64,000 bases of DNA from Corynebacterium oculi (GTDB lineage Bacteria > Actinomycetota > Actinomycetes > Mycobacteriales > Mycobacteriaceae): contig NZ_LKST01000001.1 of NCBI RefSeq assembly GCF_001412105.1, forward strand, positions 682,001 to 746,000, written 5' to 3'. Position 1 is the stretch's first letter. Each line of letters starts with the position of its first letter. Under the pieces are notes generated by a model that made no database searches, had not been told where the DNA came from, and saw only the letters and a program-made list of their open reading frames with translations. Positions 31,557 to 40,892 of this stretch are shown in pieces. A program made the position numbers and the translations under genes.

Positions 31557-32855
31557 TCATTCCCCATCAATCGTGGAGTGCTGGCGGTTATCCCGCATGA
31601 AGAGCACCGCCACCAGCCCCAGGAGGGAGATCGCCACCAGGTACCAGGGGAAGGCCCAGTCCAAGCCAACATCCTTGAGCCCGAGGGCGATGTACTCCGC
31701 GGAACCGCCAAAGAGCGAGTTGGCAATGGCATAGGTAAATCCCACGCCCAGGCCGCGGATATGCGCCGGGAACATCTCCGCCTTCACGATTCCCGATACC
31801 GAGGTATAAAAGCTTAAAAAGAACATCGCGGCGAGAATCCCCGCCACGCAGGCCGCCAGGGAATCCTGGCCGCCCAGAAAGCGAAAAAGCGGCACCGGGA
31901 TCAGCACCATTCCGCCGGCAAAGATCAGCATGGAGTTCTTGCGGCCGATCTTATCCGATAGCGCCCCAATGGCCGGTTGCAGCAACATGAAAAGAAAGAG
32001 GCAGAGCGTCATTGCCTGCGCCACCTCGGCCTTGGCAAAACCACCCGTATTAATCAGATATTTCTGCATATACGTGGTGAGGGTATAAAAGGCGAGTGAG
32101 CCCGCCGCCGTCATGCCCAAGACCACCCAGAAGGCGCACGGATGGGAAAGCACCTCGCGGAACGTGCCCGCGGAGGAGGCGCTGCGGCTTTCCTCAGAGG
32201 TGGTCTCGTGCAGATGCGTGCGCAACCACAACGCCACCACGGCGGCACAGGCTCCGATCACAAAGGGCAGCCGCCACCAGCCGTTGGCGATCTCCTCGTC
32301 GGTGAGAAAGAACGTCATGATGACCGCGAGCAGGCTGGCCAGCAGTTGCCCGCCGATGAGCGTGACGTATTGAAAGCTGGAAAAGAATCCCCGGCGGTTC
32401 GCGGTGGCCACCTCGGACATGTAGGTGGCGGTAGAGCCGTATTCCCCGCCCACGGAGATGCCCTGGAGGCAGCGCACCAGAAGCAAAAGAACCGGCGCGA
32501 GGACGCCCACCGTATCCGCCGTGGGCAGCACGGCCATCAGGAGGGAGCCCGTGCACATCATGATGATGGCGATGAGCATGGACTTCTTTCTGCCGTGCCG
32601 ATCGGCGATCCGCCCAAAGATATAACCCCCCAGAGGCCGCATGAGGAACCCCACGAAGAACACTGCGGCGGACTTCAGCAGCGCCCCCGTCTCCCCGGTG
32701 CCGGTGAAGAACTTGTCCGCGAAGTACACGCTGAAGAAGGCGTAGATATAAAAATCAAACCACTCCACGAGGTTGCCGCTGGAGGCGGCAACGATGGTGC
32801 GGGCTGTGCTCAGCGAGGATTGCTTCTCCGCCGAATCTGGCCTCCGGGTGCTCAT
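31557..32855 (-). CDS. MFS transporter, metabolite:H+ symporter (MHS) family
   Basis: Proton-coupled symporter of 432 residues with 12 membrane segments. The N terminus (GNLVEWFDFYIYAFFSVYFADKFF) and the loop motifs RPLGGYIFGRIADRHGRKKSM and RCLQGISVGGEYGSTATYMSE are characteristic of the MHS group (KgtP, ProP, ShiA). The substrate is probably an organic acid or zwitterion but cannot be fixed. It lies 50 bases after metE on the same strand, so methionine-linked expression is possible though unproven. Confidence 0.88.
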   Translation of the reverse strand: MSTRRPDSAEKQSSLSTARTIVAASSGNLVEWFDFYIYAFFSVYFADKFFTGTGETGALLKSAAVFFVGFLMRPLGGYIFGRIADRHGRKKSMLIAIIMMCTGSLLMAVLPTADTVGVLAPVLLLLVRCLQGISVGGEYGSTATYMSEVATANRRGFFSSFQYVTLIGGQLLASLLAVIMTFFLTDEEIANGWWRLPFVIGACAAVVALWLRTHLHETTSEESRSASSAGTFREVLSHPCAFWVVLGMTAAGSLAFYTLTTYMQKYLINTGGFAKAEVAQAMTLCLFLFMLLQPAIGALSDKIGRKNSMLIFAGGMVLIPVPLFRFLGGQDSLAACVAGILAAMFFLSFYTSVSGIVKAEMFPAHIRGLGVGFTYAIANSLFGGSAEYIALGLKDVGLDWAFPWYLVAISLLGLVAVLFMRDNRQHSTIDGE

Positions 32856-32905
32856 GGCCCCACTCCCTTCCAGCGAGGTTGAATGTGACCATGAGCATAA
32901 TCCGT

Positions 32906-35254
32906 TTAGTTGCTCAGATCACCACGCACGATGGCGGTGGCCGCCACAAGGTTGCGCAGGGTGGCGGAGGTTTCCTCCCAGCCGCGGGTCTTAAGCCCGC
33001 AGTCCGGGTTCACCCACACCTGCTGCGGGTCCAGAGCGCCCACGGCCACGCGCAGCAGCTCCACGATCTCCTCGGTGGAGGGAACGCGCGCGGAGTGAAT
33101 GTCCCACACGCCGGGGCCCAGGCCCCGGTGGAAGCCGTGCTCGGCCACGGCGGGCAGCACCTTGAGCTTGGAGCGCGAGGCCTCGATGGAGGTCACGTCC
33201 GCGTCTAGTCGGTCGATGGCATCGACGATGGTGGCAAAGTCCGAGTAGCACAGGTGGGTGTGGATGCTGGTGGCGGGGGCGGCACCGGCGGTGGCCAGGC
33301 GGAAGGATCCCACCGACCACTCCAGGTATTCCTCGCGGTCCTCCTCGCGGAGGGGGAGAAGCTCGCGGATCGCGGGCTCGTCCACCTGAATCACCTTGAT
33401 GCCCGCAGCCTCCAGGTCTCCCACCTCGGCGCGCAGCGCCAGGCCAAGCTGATCGGCCACCTCGCCCCAGGGAATGTCCTCGCGCACGAAGGACCACGCC
33501 ATGATGGTCACCGGGCCGGTGAGCATTCCCTTGACCGGGCGTTCGCTGAGCGACTGCGCGTAGCGGGACCACTCCACGGTGATCGCCTGCGGGCGGGTCA
33601 CATCGCCCCACAGGATCGAGGGGCGCGTGCACCGGGAGCCGTAGGACTGTACCCAGCCGTGCGCGGTCGTCGCAAAGCCCTCGAAGTTCTCCGCGAAGTA
33701 CTGCACCATGTCGTTGCGCTCGGCCTCGCCATGCACCAGCACGTCCAGGCCGATTTCCTCCTGCGCCGCGATGACCTCCGCGATCTCCTTCTTCATCGCC
33801 TCCTCGTAGGCCTGATCGTCGATCTTGCCGCTGCGGTGCGCGGCGCGGGCGCGACGGATCTCATCGGTCTGCGGGAAGGAGCCGATGGTGGTGGTGGGCA
33901 GCACCGGCAGCCCCAACGCCGCCGCCTGCGCCTCGTGCCGCTCGGCGGCGTCGCCACGGGTACGCTGCTCCTCGGTCACCGCAGCGGTGGCGGCGCGCAC
34001 CTCCTGCTTTTCGACGCCGGGGTGGGCCGCCCGCGAGGCGGCTGCGGCGCGCGCGGCCACCAGTTCCTCGGTGATGGCCTCATCCCCGTCGGCCAGGCCG
34101 CGCGCGAGCACCGCCACCTCGCGGACCTTCTGATCCGCGAAGGACAACCAGGAGCGCAGCTGCTCGTCGAAGTGGGTTTCCCGCTCGGCGTCGTGCGGGA
34201 CGTGTTGCAAGGACGTGGAGGTGGTGACCGCCACGTTGACGTCCGCACCCACCCCCTCCTTGATGGTGCGCAGGGTGCTCAAGGCCTCGTCGAGGTCGGC
34301 GCGCCAGATGTTGCGCCCGGAAACCACGCCCACGCCCAGCGTCTTGCTGGCCAGGGCACCCGCCCACCGCTGAAGTTCCTCCGAACCGGGAACGGTGCCG
34401 CGCACGACGTCAATAATCACGGCCTGCACGTCGGTCTGCGCGAGGGCGTACACCGCGTCGAAGGCGTGCCCGTAGGTCAGCGCCACGGCCAGCTGCGGAG
34501 CCTCCGGTGTGGCCAGGGCGGTATAGGCCCGGCGCAGGGCCTCCACCAGGGCGGAGCGTTCCTGGGGGGTGCGGTGGCGATCGGTCACCAGGGCCGGCTC
34601 GTCGAGCTGCACCCACTGCGCCCCGGCCTCCTTGAGCGCGGCAAGGTACTGGGCGTACACGGCCAAGAGATCATCGAGGCGATCCAGGGGGTTATATCCC
34701 TCGGGGGCCTCCTCGCTGGCCTTGGCCAGCGCCAGGAAGGTCACGGGGCCCACCAGCACGGGGCGGGTTGGGTCACCCAGGCGCTGTGCGGTGGCCACGC
34801 GGAGGGAGCCCAGCCAGGCAAAGGAGGTTTCCGGGCCGATCTCGGGAACGAGGTAGTGGTAATTGGAGTCAAACCACTTGGTCAGTTCCAGCGCCGGGCG
34901 GTCCCCCTGGCCGCGCGCCACCGTGAACTGGGCGCGCAGCGCCTCCTCGGACTCCGGCGTGGCGGCCTGCTCCCGCAACACCTCGCGCTCCGGGGCAAAG
35001 CGGCTGGGCAGCGCCCCGGTGGCGATGGTGATGTCCAGAACCTGATCGTAATAGCTGAAGTCCTCGGGAACCCCGGCGTCCTCGGTCAGGCCCAGGTCCA
35101 CCAGGCGCTGCGTGCGCACGGTGCGCAATTCCTCGGCGGTCTCGGCAGGGTTGCCGCCCCGTCCAGACCAGAAGGACTCTAGGGCGCGCTTGAGTTCACG
35201 ATTCGCCCCGATCCGGGGATAGCCCAGCACGGTGGCAGAGGGAAAACGAGTCAT
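32906..35254 (-). CDS. metE: Cobalamin-independent methionine synthase
   Basis: Transfers a methyl group from 5-methyltetrahydrofolate to homocysteine without B12. The 782-residue product has the two-domain MetE layout. The zinc ligands are visible as SIHTHLCYSDF and the late VNPDCGLKTRGW. ATG at 35254 is chosen because AAAGG lies 9 bases upstream; upstream in-frame codons lack family similarity. It is 26 bases downstream of metF, which makes its folate substrate, so both are under the S-box upstream of metF. Confidence 0.97.
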   Translation of the reverse strand: MTRFPSATVLGYPRIGANRELKRALESFWSGRGGNPAETAEELRTVRTQRLVDLGLTEDAGVPEDFSYYDQVLDITIATGALPSRFAPEREVLREQAATPESEEALRAQFTVARGQGDRPALELTKWFDSNYHYLVPEIGPETSFAWLGSLRVATAQRLGDPTRPVLVGPVTFLALAKASEEAPEGYNPLDRLDDLLAVYAQYLAALKEAGAQWVQLDEPALVTDRHRTPQERSALVEALRRAYTALATPEAPQLAVALTYGHAFDAVYALAQTDVQAVIIDVVRGTVPGSEELQRWAGALASKTLGVGVVSGRNIWRADLDEALSTLRTIKEGVGADVNVAVTTSTSLQHVPHDAERETHFDEQLRSWLSFADQKVREVAVLARGLADGDEAITEELVAARAAAASRAAHPGVEKQEVRAATAAVTEEQRTRGDAAERHEAQAAALGLPVLPTTTIGSFPQTDEIRRARAAHRSGKIDDQAYEEAMKKEIAEVIAAQEEIGLDVLVHGEAERNDMVQYFAENFEGFATTAHGWVQSYGSRCTRPSILWGDVTRPQAITVEWSRYAQSLSERPVKGMLTGPVTIMAWSFVREDIPWGEVADQLGLALRAEVGDLEAAGIKVIQVDEPAIRELLPLREEDREEYLEWSVGSFRLATAGAAPATSIHTHLCYSDFATIVDAIDRLDADVTSIEASRSKLKVLPAVAEHGFHRGLGPGVWDIHSARVPSTEEIVELLRVAVGALDPQQVWVNPDCGLKTRGWEETSATLRNLVAATAIVRGDLSN

Positions 35255-35280
35255 GATTCTTAACCTTTCTTTCACAGGGG

Positions 35281-36348
35281 TCAGTAGTAGCTAGGGGTCA
35301 TGCGGCGCAGGGCGAGGGACACCAGCTCGGTGTCCACGCGGGGATCGCTGGGGGTGCGGGCCCCGGTATTCCTGCCCAGATACCCCGAGGCTCGGAGGTA
35401 TTCCAGAATGTCCAGCGTGGGACGCGGACGGTTGAAGGTGTAGAGGTGAATGCCTGGGGCGCCGACGTCAAGCACCCCGCCGATGAGATCCACGGTGGCG
35501 CTGAGGGTATCGCGCACCAGCCGCTCCGGGCTGGTGGCCTGGGAGAAGATCCTCTCGATGCGCTTGGGCACGGGAATCCCCGCCAGTTTTTCCATGGTGC
35601 GCAGGCGCTTGAGATCATGCAGCGGCATGATCCCCGGCACGATGGGCAGCCGGGACCCCACCATGCTGAGTTCCCGCACCATCGAGGCATACTCCTCGGG
35701 GGAGTAGAACACCTGCGTGATGGCGTAATCGGCCCCGGCCTGCTCCTTTTCTGCCAGCGCCGCGATGTCATTGGCCCGCGCCTGCCCGCTGGTGGCGGGG
35801 TAGGCGGCCACCGCGATGGAGACGTAATCCTCCGGTTTGGCGGCGGTGGCGGCCCCGGCTCCGTTGTATCCGCGTCCCACGCCCAGGGGAAGTTCCTCCG
35901 CGGCGATCTCTCGGATCAACCGCACCAGTTCCACCGCGCGGGTGGGACCACCCGGCGGCGGCTGATAGGTGGGGTCACCCCCGGGGGGATCACCGCGCAA
36001 CGCCAGGAAGTCCCTGATCCCGGCCCGCAGGAGCAATCGCACCAGGAGGGTCAGCTCCTCCTTGGTGGAGCCCAGGCAGGTCAGATGCGCGACGGCGGGC
36101 AGATCCCGGTGCCGATCCAGGACGTTGAGGAGTACCTGAACAGAGCGGTCGCGGGTATCGGTGCTCTTGCCGGCCGCGCCGTAGGTGACGGATACGTAAT
36201 CGGGGGCGGTATCAATGAGCCGCCCTATTCCGGCCCACACGCCCGAACCCCGGGAGGGGTTACGCGGCGGGTAAAGCTCGAAGGACACCGTGGGGGTATC
36301 CGTTCTCACACCGGGCCGGTGCCCGATGTACAAGTGTGCGGTAGACAT
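35281..36348 (-). CDS. metF: 5,10-Methylenetetrahydrofolate reductase
   Basis: Flavoprotein that makes 5-methyltetrahydrofolate for methionine synthesis. The 355-residue product has TVSFELYPPRNPSRG with the conserved Glu near residue 24, YVSVTYGAAGKSTDTR, the LALRGDPP motif, and PGIMPLHDLKRL near the C-terminal third. ATG at 36348 is preceded by AGGGAG with a 5-base spacer. That site is part of the last helix of a SAM-I riboswitch. metE follows in the same unit. Confidence 0.95.
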   Translation of the reverse strand: MSTAHLYIGHRPGVRTDTPTVSFELYPPRNPSRGSGVWAGIGRLIDTAPDYVSVTYGAAGKSTDTRDRSVQVLLNVLDRHRDLPAVAHLTCLGSTKEELTLLVRLLLRAGIRDFLALRGDPPGGDPTYQPPPGGPTRAVELVRLIREIAAEELPLGVGRGYNGAGAATAAKPEDYVSIAVAAYPATSGQARANDIAALAEKEQAGADYAITQVFYSPEEYASMVRELSMVGSRLPIVPGIMPLHDLKRLRTMEKLAGIPVPKRIERIFSQATSPERLVRDTLSATVDLIGGVLDVGAPGIHLYTFNRPRPTLDILEYLRASGYLGRNTGARTPSDPRVDTELVSLALRRMTPSYY

Positions 36349-36356
36349 GGCTGCTC

Positions 36357-36444
36357 CCTATCGAACCTGGCTGTAGCACCCTTCCAGGGCTCTGGGGGTT
36401 GCTGCGGCGTCGTAGAGCCGGGTCTCTCGGCCGCTCTGAATAGG
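36357..36444 (-). ncRNA. SAM-I (S-box) riboswitch upstream of metF
   Basis: Read on the minus strand, the leader matches the S-box core: CAGAGCGGCCGAGAGACC, then GACGCCGCAGCAACC, then AGGGUGCUA. The closing helix P1 is CCUAUU (36444-36439) with GAUAGG (36362-36357). GCGGC and GCCGC form another stem. The metF Shine-Dalgarno AGGGAG (36359-36354) shares three bases with the 3' strand of P1. Binding of S-adenosylmethionine should stabilise P1 and hide the site, giving translational repression of metF-metE. Recognition is by eye, without a covariance search. Confidence 0.82.
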
Positions 36445-36640
36445 TTGTTGCTCAGCCTAGAGCACAAGACAGACCGTGCGGTACACTTTCCCGAAAATCA
36501 CACCATTCGCGCAGGTCAATCCGTGAAAATAAATCGCTGCGCGATCTCCATTTTTTGAAGTCCGGTAACGGCAGGGCCACGTGGCGCGATGCCCTGGGTG
36601 TAGATGTGCGTGCCGATGCGCCTGGTAACCGCACGCGATT
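36445..36640. other. Intergenic region between metF leader and SGNH hydrolase promoter
   Basis: About 200 bases with no credible gene. TTGACC on the minus strand (36514-36519) could be a -35 box for metF, but I found no matching -10. The base composition is lower in G+C than the surrounding genes. Confidence 0.4.
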
Positions 36641-36669
36641 TTGGAAGCAAAATAACATCGGGTTAGTAT
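36641..36669 (+). promoter_or_regulatory. Promoter of the SGNH hydrolase gene
   Basis: TTGGAA (36641-36646) and TAGTAT (36664-36669) are 17 bases apart. This is a good housekeeping sigma-factor promoter, giving a 5' leader of about 70 bases. Confidence 0.6.
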
Positions 36670-36747
36670 GGTCGCGTTGAGCCCTTTTGATTAACGCCAG
36701 TAACATCTACCCCGTACGTATCACGCCGTCCCAAGAGGAAAGCACCC

Positions 36748-37584
36748 ATGAGTATCCGTTCCCTGTACCAGCGCACCGCCGTCCTGGCCACCACCGCCAC
36801 GGTCGCGCTGGGTCTGGCCGCCGTCCCGGCCAGCGCATCCCCGAACGCCCTGGTGGGCTTCGGCGATTCCGTGATGGCCAACCCGCGCGCCCTGGATCAC
36901 CTCTCCGCAGGCCTGCCCATCCCGGAGGAACAAAAGCCCAACGTGCATAACCACTGCGCCACCGACCCCAACGGCATGGTCAAGCAGGTGGCCCGGATCA
37001 AGGGCATGGAGGCCAAGGATTATTCCTGCCCCGGCGCCTCCGTCTCCACCGGCGGCAAGCGCATTGACGCGCAGATTAACGACGCCATCGCCCAGGGAGC
37101 GCTGGATAACCAGACCCGCGAGGTGCTCATTCAGATCGGTTTCAACGACACCTACCTCAACCTCGCGGATCGTAAGAACCCGGAGGAGATCCACCGCAAC
37201 TACGTGGCCGCCATGACCGAGCAGATTCACCGCATCCGCCAGGCCGCTCCCCAGGCGACCATCAAGGTGGTGGGGTACCCCTCCATCTCCGATAACGTGG
37301 GCACCTGCCTGGTGCAATTGGGCAACAACATCCATTCCTTCGAGGGCGTTCCGCTGACCACCGATCTCGAAAACATGGCGGAAGCCATGAACCGCGACGC
37401 CGCCGCCCAGGCCGGGGTGCAATACATTGACCTGCGCTCCGCCTCGATGGGCCACGGCATGTGCGCCCCCGATGGCGAGCGCTGGTACGGCGCCGCCATC
37501 GACCTCGGCCAGCCCCGCAACGTCCCCGTGCACATGACGGATCTGGGCGTGGCCAAGACTTCAGAAATTATCGCCGCTAGTTAG
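36748..37584 (+). CDS. Secreted SGNH/GDSL-family hydrolase
   Basis: Extracellular esterase/lipase-like protein of 278 residues. A Sec signal peptide of about 31 residues (hydrophobic core VLATTATVALGLAAV, cleavage near ASA-SP) precedes the catalytic motif GFGDSVMAN. The oxyanion block is IGFNDTYLN. A conserved GHGMCAPDGERWYG segment lies near the C terminus. Four cysteines suggest disulphides. RBS is AGAGGAAAG. It is nine bases ahead of an acyl-CoA synthetase gene. Substrate unknown; lipid esters are a reasonable guess. Confidence 0.85.
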   Translation: MSIRSLYQRTAVLATTATVALGLAAVPASASPNALVGFGDSVMANPRALDHLSAGLPIPEEQKPNVHNHCATDPNGMVKQVARIKGMEAKDYSCPGASVSTGGKRIDAQINDAIAQGALDNQTREVLIQIGFNDTYLNLADRKNPEEIHRNYVAAMTEQIHRIRQAAPQATIKVVGYPSISDNVGTCLVQLGNNIHSFEGVPLTTDLENMAEAMNRDAAAQAGVQYIDLRSASMGHGMCAPDGERWYGAAIDLGQPRNVPVHMTDLGVAKTSEIIAAS

Positions 37585-37593
37585 GGGGTACGT

Positions 37594-39252
37594 ATGTCCT
37601 CGCTCTTCCACATGGAACAACCCGTTGCTCTTCCCATTCCCGTGGGAGAGCAGGCACGATCCTTCGCCCACGCGGTACCGCATATCCTGCGCGCGGGGGT
37701 GCTCAGCATGCACGGTCCCAAAGATCTCCTCAACTGGGCGCGCTGCTACGCCCGCTGGGGATTCTCCGTGGGCACCTTCCTGGATACCGCGGCGCGGTAC
37801 TGCCCCGAGCGCATCGCCATTATCGATGACATCGGCACCATCACCTACGCCGAGCTGCATCGCCAGGCCCTCCGCTTGGCCTCCGCCCTGCAGCGCAGGG
37901 GAGTGGATCAGGGCGTGCAGGTGGCGATCATCGCGCGCAATAGCCGCGTGACGCCCATGACCTTAGCCGCCTGCACCTATCTCGGCGCGGTGCCCATGAT
38001 TATCAATCCGGGCTCCTCCCCGCAGCAGATCTCGCGCACCATCACCGATTACGGCGCCGCCGTGGTGATCGCGGATGCCGAGTTCATTCCCACCCTGGAG
38101 GTGGGGGATCTGCCCCTGATTACCGGGTACGGGGATCACCCCGGCGTAGCTGGGTTCCAGGAGGTCATCGACCAATCCCCGGCGCCCCGGCTGCGCTTCC
38201 ACCCCACTCCCGGCCCCACCGTCATCATGTCCTCCGGCACCACCGGCACGCCCAAGGGCGTGGTGCGCGGCGTGCCCAAGTCTCCCGCCGTGGCCGCCAG
38301 CCTCCTGCCTAAGATCCCGTGGCGGCGCGAGGGCGTGATCCAGATGACCTGCTCCACCTATCACGCCTGGGGCTGGCTCAACGTCAACCTCACCTTTGCC
38401 ACCAAGTCCACCACGATCCTGCGGCGCGTCTTTGATCCCCAGCAGGCGGTGGATGATTGCCTGCGCTACGGGGTCACCGGGATTCTCTCCGCCGCGGTTT
38501 TCCTGCGGGACTTTGAAAAGACCCTGGCCAACCAGCCCGCGGAGAAGCTGCGCTCACTCCGCCCTCCGGAGTTCATCGCCTCCTCCGGTAATGCCATTCC
38601 GCCCACCCTGATCCAGGCCCTCCACGCGCGGTTTGGCCCCGTGGTGTGCAACTTCTACGGCTCCACCGAGCACGGCCCCGTGGCCTCGGCCAGCGGCCCG
38701 GAACTCGCCGTGGATCCCACCCGCACCGGCACGGTGGCCCCCGGCGTGCGCATCACCCTCTACAAGGAGGACGGCACCCCGGCGGCACCGGGGGAACGCG
38801 GCATCATCTACAGCGCGAACTCCGAGTCCATGATCGGCTACCTCTCCCTGCGCGACGGCGTGGAGGTGCGCGATCACATGCTCAGCACCGGGGACTACGG
38901 GCACTTCGATTCCGAGGGATTCCTGCACGTGCACGGGCGCTGCGATGACATGGTGATTAAGGGCGGGGAGAACGTCTACCCGCGCGAGGTAGAGGACTTC
39001 CTGCTGCGCCAAGAAGGCATCGATGACGTCTTTGTGCGCGGCGTCCGCAACGACATCGTGGCCCGCCTCGACGCCTACATCGTGCGAGAAAACACCGAGC
39101 GGGGCCAGGCGCTCACCGAGGAATCCGTGCGCGATCTGGTGCGCACCAGCCTCGCCCAGCACAATATCCCGGACTACATCTGCTGGATGGATTCCCTGCC
39201 GCGCAACGATGCCGGCAAGGTCGTGCCCCGAAATCTCCCGCAGCCAAGCTAG
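37594..39252 (+). CDS. AMP-binding acyl-CoA synthetase (FadD-like)
   Basis: Activates a carboxylic acid as acyl-AMP and then CoA thioester, 552 residues. Core motifs are all present: P-loop [24 protein letters not shown], the [19 protein letters not shown] region, [16 protein letters not shown], and the catalytic lysine in RNDAGKVV. An unusual N-terminal segment of about 55 residues precedes the domain. The GGGGG at 37584-37588 is a weak ribosome-binding site. Nine bases separate it from the SGNH hydrolase, so they form a two-gene unit. The stop shares CTAG with the convergent UPF0210 gene. Confidence 0.88.
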   Translation: MSSLFHMEQPVALPIPVGEQARSFAHAVPHILRAGVLSMHGPKDLLNWARCYARWGFSVGTFLDTAARYCPERIAIIDDIGTITYAELHRQALRLASALQRRGVDQGVQVAIIARNSRVTPMTLAACTYLGAVPMIINPGSSPQQISRTITDYGAAVVIADAEFIPTLEVGDLPLITGYGDHPGVAGFQEVIDQSPAPRLRFHPTPGPTVIMSSGTTGTPKGVVRGVPKSPAVAASLLPKIPWRREGVIQMTCSTYHAWGWLNVNLTFATKSTTILRRVFDPQQAVDDCLRYGVTGILSAAVFLRDFEKTLANQPAEKLRSLRPPEFIASSGNAIPPTLIQALHARFGPVVCNFYGSTEHGPVASASGPELAVDPTRTGTVAPGVRITLYKEDGTPAAPGERGIIYSANSESMIGYLSLRDGVEVRDHMLSTGDYGHFDSEGFLHVHGRCDDMVIKGGENVYPREVEDFLLRQEGIDDVFVRGVRNDIVARLDAYIVRENTERGQALTEESVRDLVRTSLAQHNIPDYICWMDSLPRNDAGKVVPRNLPQPS

Positions 39253-40613
39253 TTGCGGAAGCCGTGCACCGGCGCGGGAATAAAGCCCCCGCGCCGGATG
39301 AACTCTGCGGCCGAGACCCTATTGACGTCGATGACCGGGGCGTAACCCAAGAGACCACCAAAGTTCACCTCGTCCCCGGGCACGGTGCCCGGCACCGGGA
39401 TCACCCGCACCGCGGTGGTCTTATGGTTCATCACGCCGATGGCGGCCTCATCCGCGATCATGGCGGAGATCGTCTCCGCCGAGGTATCGCCGGGGATCGC
39501 GATCATGTCCAACCCCACCGAGCAGATAGCCGTCATGGCCTCCAGCTTGTCAATGGAGATCGCCCCCGAACGCACCGCATCGATCATTCCCTTGTCCTCG
39601 GAGACCGGAATGAAGGAGCCGGACAGCCCGCCCACCCGGGAGCAGGCCATCATGCCGCCCTTCTTCACGGCGTCGTTGAGCAGCGCGAGCGCCGCGGTGG
39701 TGCCGTGCGTGCCCACCTGATCCAGCCCCATGTTCTCCAGGATATGCGCCACGGAATCCCCGAGTTCCGCCGTGGGGGCCAGGGAGAGATCCACGATCCC
39801 GAAGGGCACGCCCAGGCGTTGCGCGGCCATCGTGCCCACCAGCTGCCCCGTGCGGGTGATCTTGAAGGCCGCCTTTTTAATCTCCTCGGCCACCTGATCC
39901 AGGCTGGCCCCGGACAGGGACCCCAGAGCGCGGCCCACCACGCCCGGGCCGGAAACGCCCACGGATACCACGCAGTCCGGCTCTTCGACGCCGTGGAAGG
40001 CCCCCGCCATGAAGGGATTATCGCCCACGGCGTTGGCAAAGACCACCAGCTTGGCGCACGCGATCGCCGCTTCCTCCGCCGTGGCCTGGGCCGCCTCCTT
40101 GATGGCCGCGCCCAGGTCACGCACCGCATCCATGTTGATGCCGGCGCGGGAGGAAGCCACGTTCACCGAGGAGCACACCACCTGCGTGTGGCTCAGCGCC
40201 TCCGGGAGGGAGGCAATGAGGCGGGAGTCCGCCGCCGTAGCGCCCTTTTCCACCAGAGCGGAGTAACCGCCGATGAAGTTCACGCCCACCTCCGTGGCAG
40301 CGCGGTCCAGCGCCCGGGCCAGATCCGCGGGGTTACCCTCCAGGCCTCCGCAGAGCAGCGCCACCGGTGTCACGCTGATGCGCTTATTCACGATGGGAAC
40401 GCCCAGTTCCGCCTCGATCTCCTCGCACACCGTCACCAGGCGGGCGGCCTGGGTGGTCACTCGGTCATAGATGGCCTCGGCGGTATCGGCCATGGTGGAG
40501 CGGCGGCATTCCAGCAGAGAAATGCCCATCGTGACCGTGCGAATATCCAGGCGATACTTCTGGATCATCTCGATCGTGTCGAGCACCGATCCGGGATTAA
40601 AGCTCAAGCTCAC
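39249..40613 (-). CDS. UPF0210 (PFL/DUF711 family) protein
   Basis: A 454-residue cytoplasmic protein of the conserved UPF0210 family, remotely related to glycyl-radical enzyme folds but without a glycyl-radical motif. Recognisable blocks are [41 protein letters not shown] and [16 protein letters not shown]. Biochemical function is not known. GTG at 40613 has AGGGG about 9 bases upstream. It follows the ACT-domain gene by nine bases; this pairing is widespread and suggests that ACT senses a ligand for UPF0210. Confidence 0.87.
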   Translation of the reverse strand: MSLSFNPGSVLDTIEMIQKYRLDIRTVTMGISLLECRRSTMADTAEAIYDRVTTQAARLVTVCEEIEAELGVPIVNKRISVTPVALLCGGLEGNPADLARALDRAATEVGVNFIGGYSALVEKGATAADSRLIASLPEALSHTQVVCSSVNVASSRAGINMDAVRDLGAAIKEAAQATAEEAAIACAKLVVFANAVGDNPFMAGAFHGVEEPDCVVSVGVSGPGVVGRALGSLSGASLDQVAEEIKKAAFKITRTGQLVGTMAAQRLGVPFGIVDLSLAPTAELGDSVAHILENMGLDQVGTHGTTAALALLNDAVKKGGMMACSRVGGLSGSFIPVSEDKGMIDAVRSGAISIDKLEAMTAICSVGLDMIAIPGDTSAETISAMIADEAAIGVMNHKTTAVRVIPVPGTVPGDEVNFGGLLGYAPVIDVNRVSAAEFIRRGGFIPAPVHGFRN

Positions 40614-40622
40614 GGCGCGCCC

Positions 40623-40892
40623 CTAGACCTCGTTAACGGCGCTAAACAGCGCCTCCGATTGCAAGCGTATGGTGAGGTTCTGCTCCGCCTCCACTGCGGC
40701 CATGCGCTGCTGAATGGCGGCGATGCCGTGTTCCGCCTCGTCGAACTCCACCCGCAGGATCATGGTGAACCACTGATCCATGAGGGTCTGGGAGACGTCG
40801 AGGATGTTGATGTTCTGGTGGGCCAAGGCGGAGGTCACCGCGGCGATGATGCCGGTGTGATCCTGGCCCGTGACGGTCATGATCGCGTACAT
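40623..40892 (-). CDS. ACT-domain protein (UPF0237 family)
   Basis: A stand-alone ACT domain of 89 residues, usually a small-molecule or amino-acid sensor. It begins MYAIMTVTGQDHTGIIAAVTSALAHQNINILDVSQ, the classic beta-alpha-beta start with the ligand-site glycine. It precedes UPF0210, its usual partner. The start lies inside the amidotransferase gene, overlapping its 3' end by 16 bases, so the three genes are probably co-transcribed. Confidence 0.9.
   Translation of the reverse strand: MYAIMTVTGQDHTGIIAAVTSALAHQNINILDVSQTLMDQWFTMILRVEFDEAEHGIAAIQQRMAAVEAEQNLTIRLQSEALFSAVNEV

Noticed and set aside
33254..35182. 642-codon plus-strand frame opposite metE
   Set aside because: Antisense to a complete metE; composition is typical of a reverse-complement frame.
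36349..36444. Cobalamin riboswitch in front of the B12-independent metF-metE unit
   Set aside because: No B12-box sequence is present; the fold matches the S-box core instead.
36445..36747. Possible gene on the minus strand (36452-36706)
   Set aside because: 84 codons with no ribosome-binding site or similarity; it overlaps the SGNH promoter and the metF upstream region.
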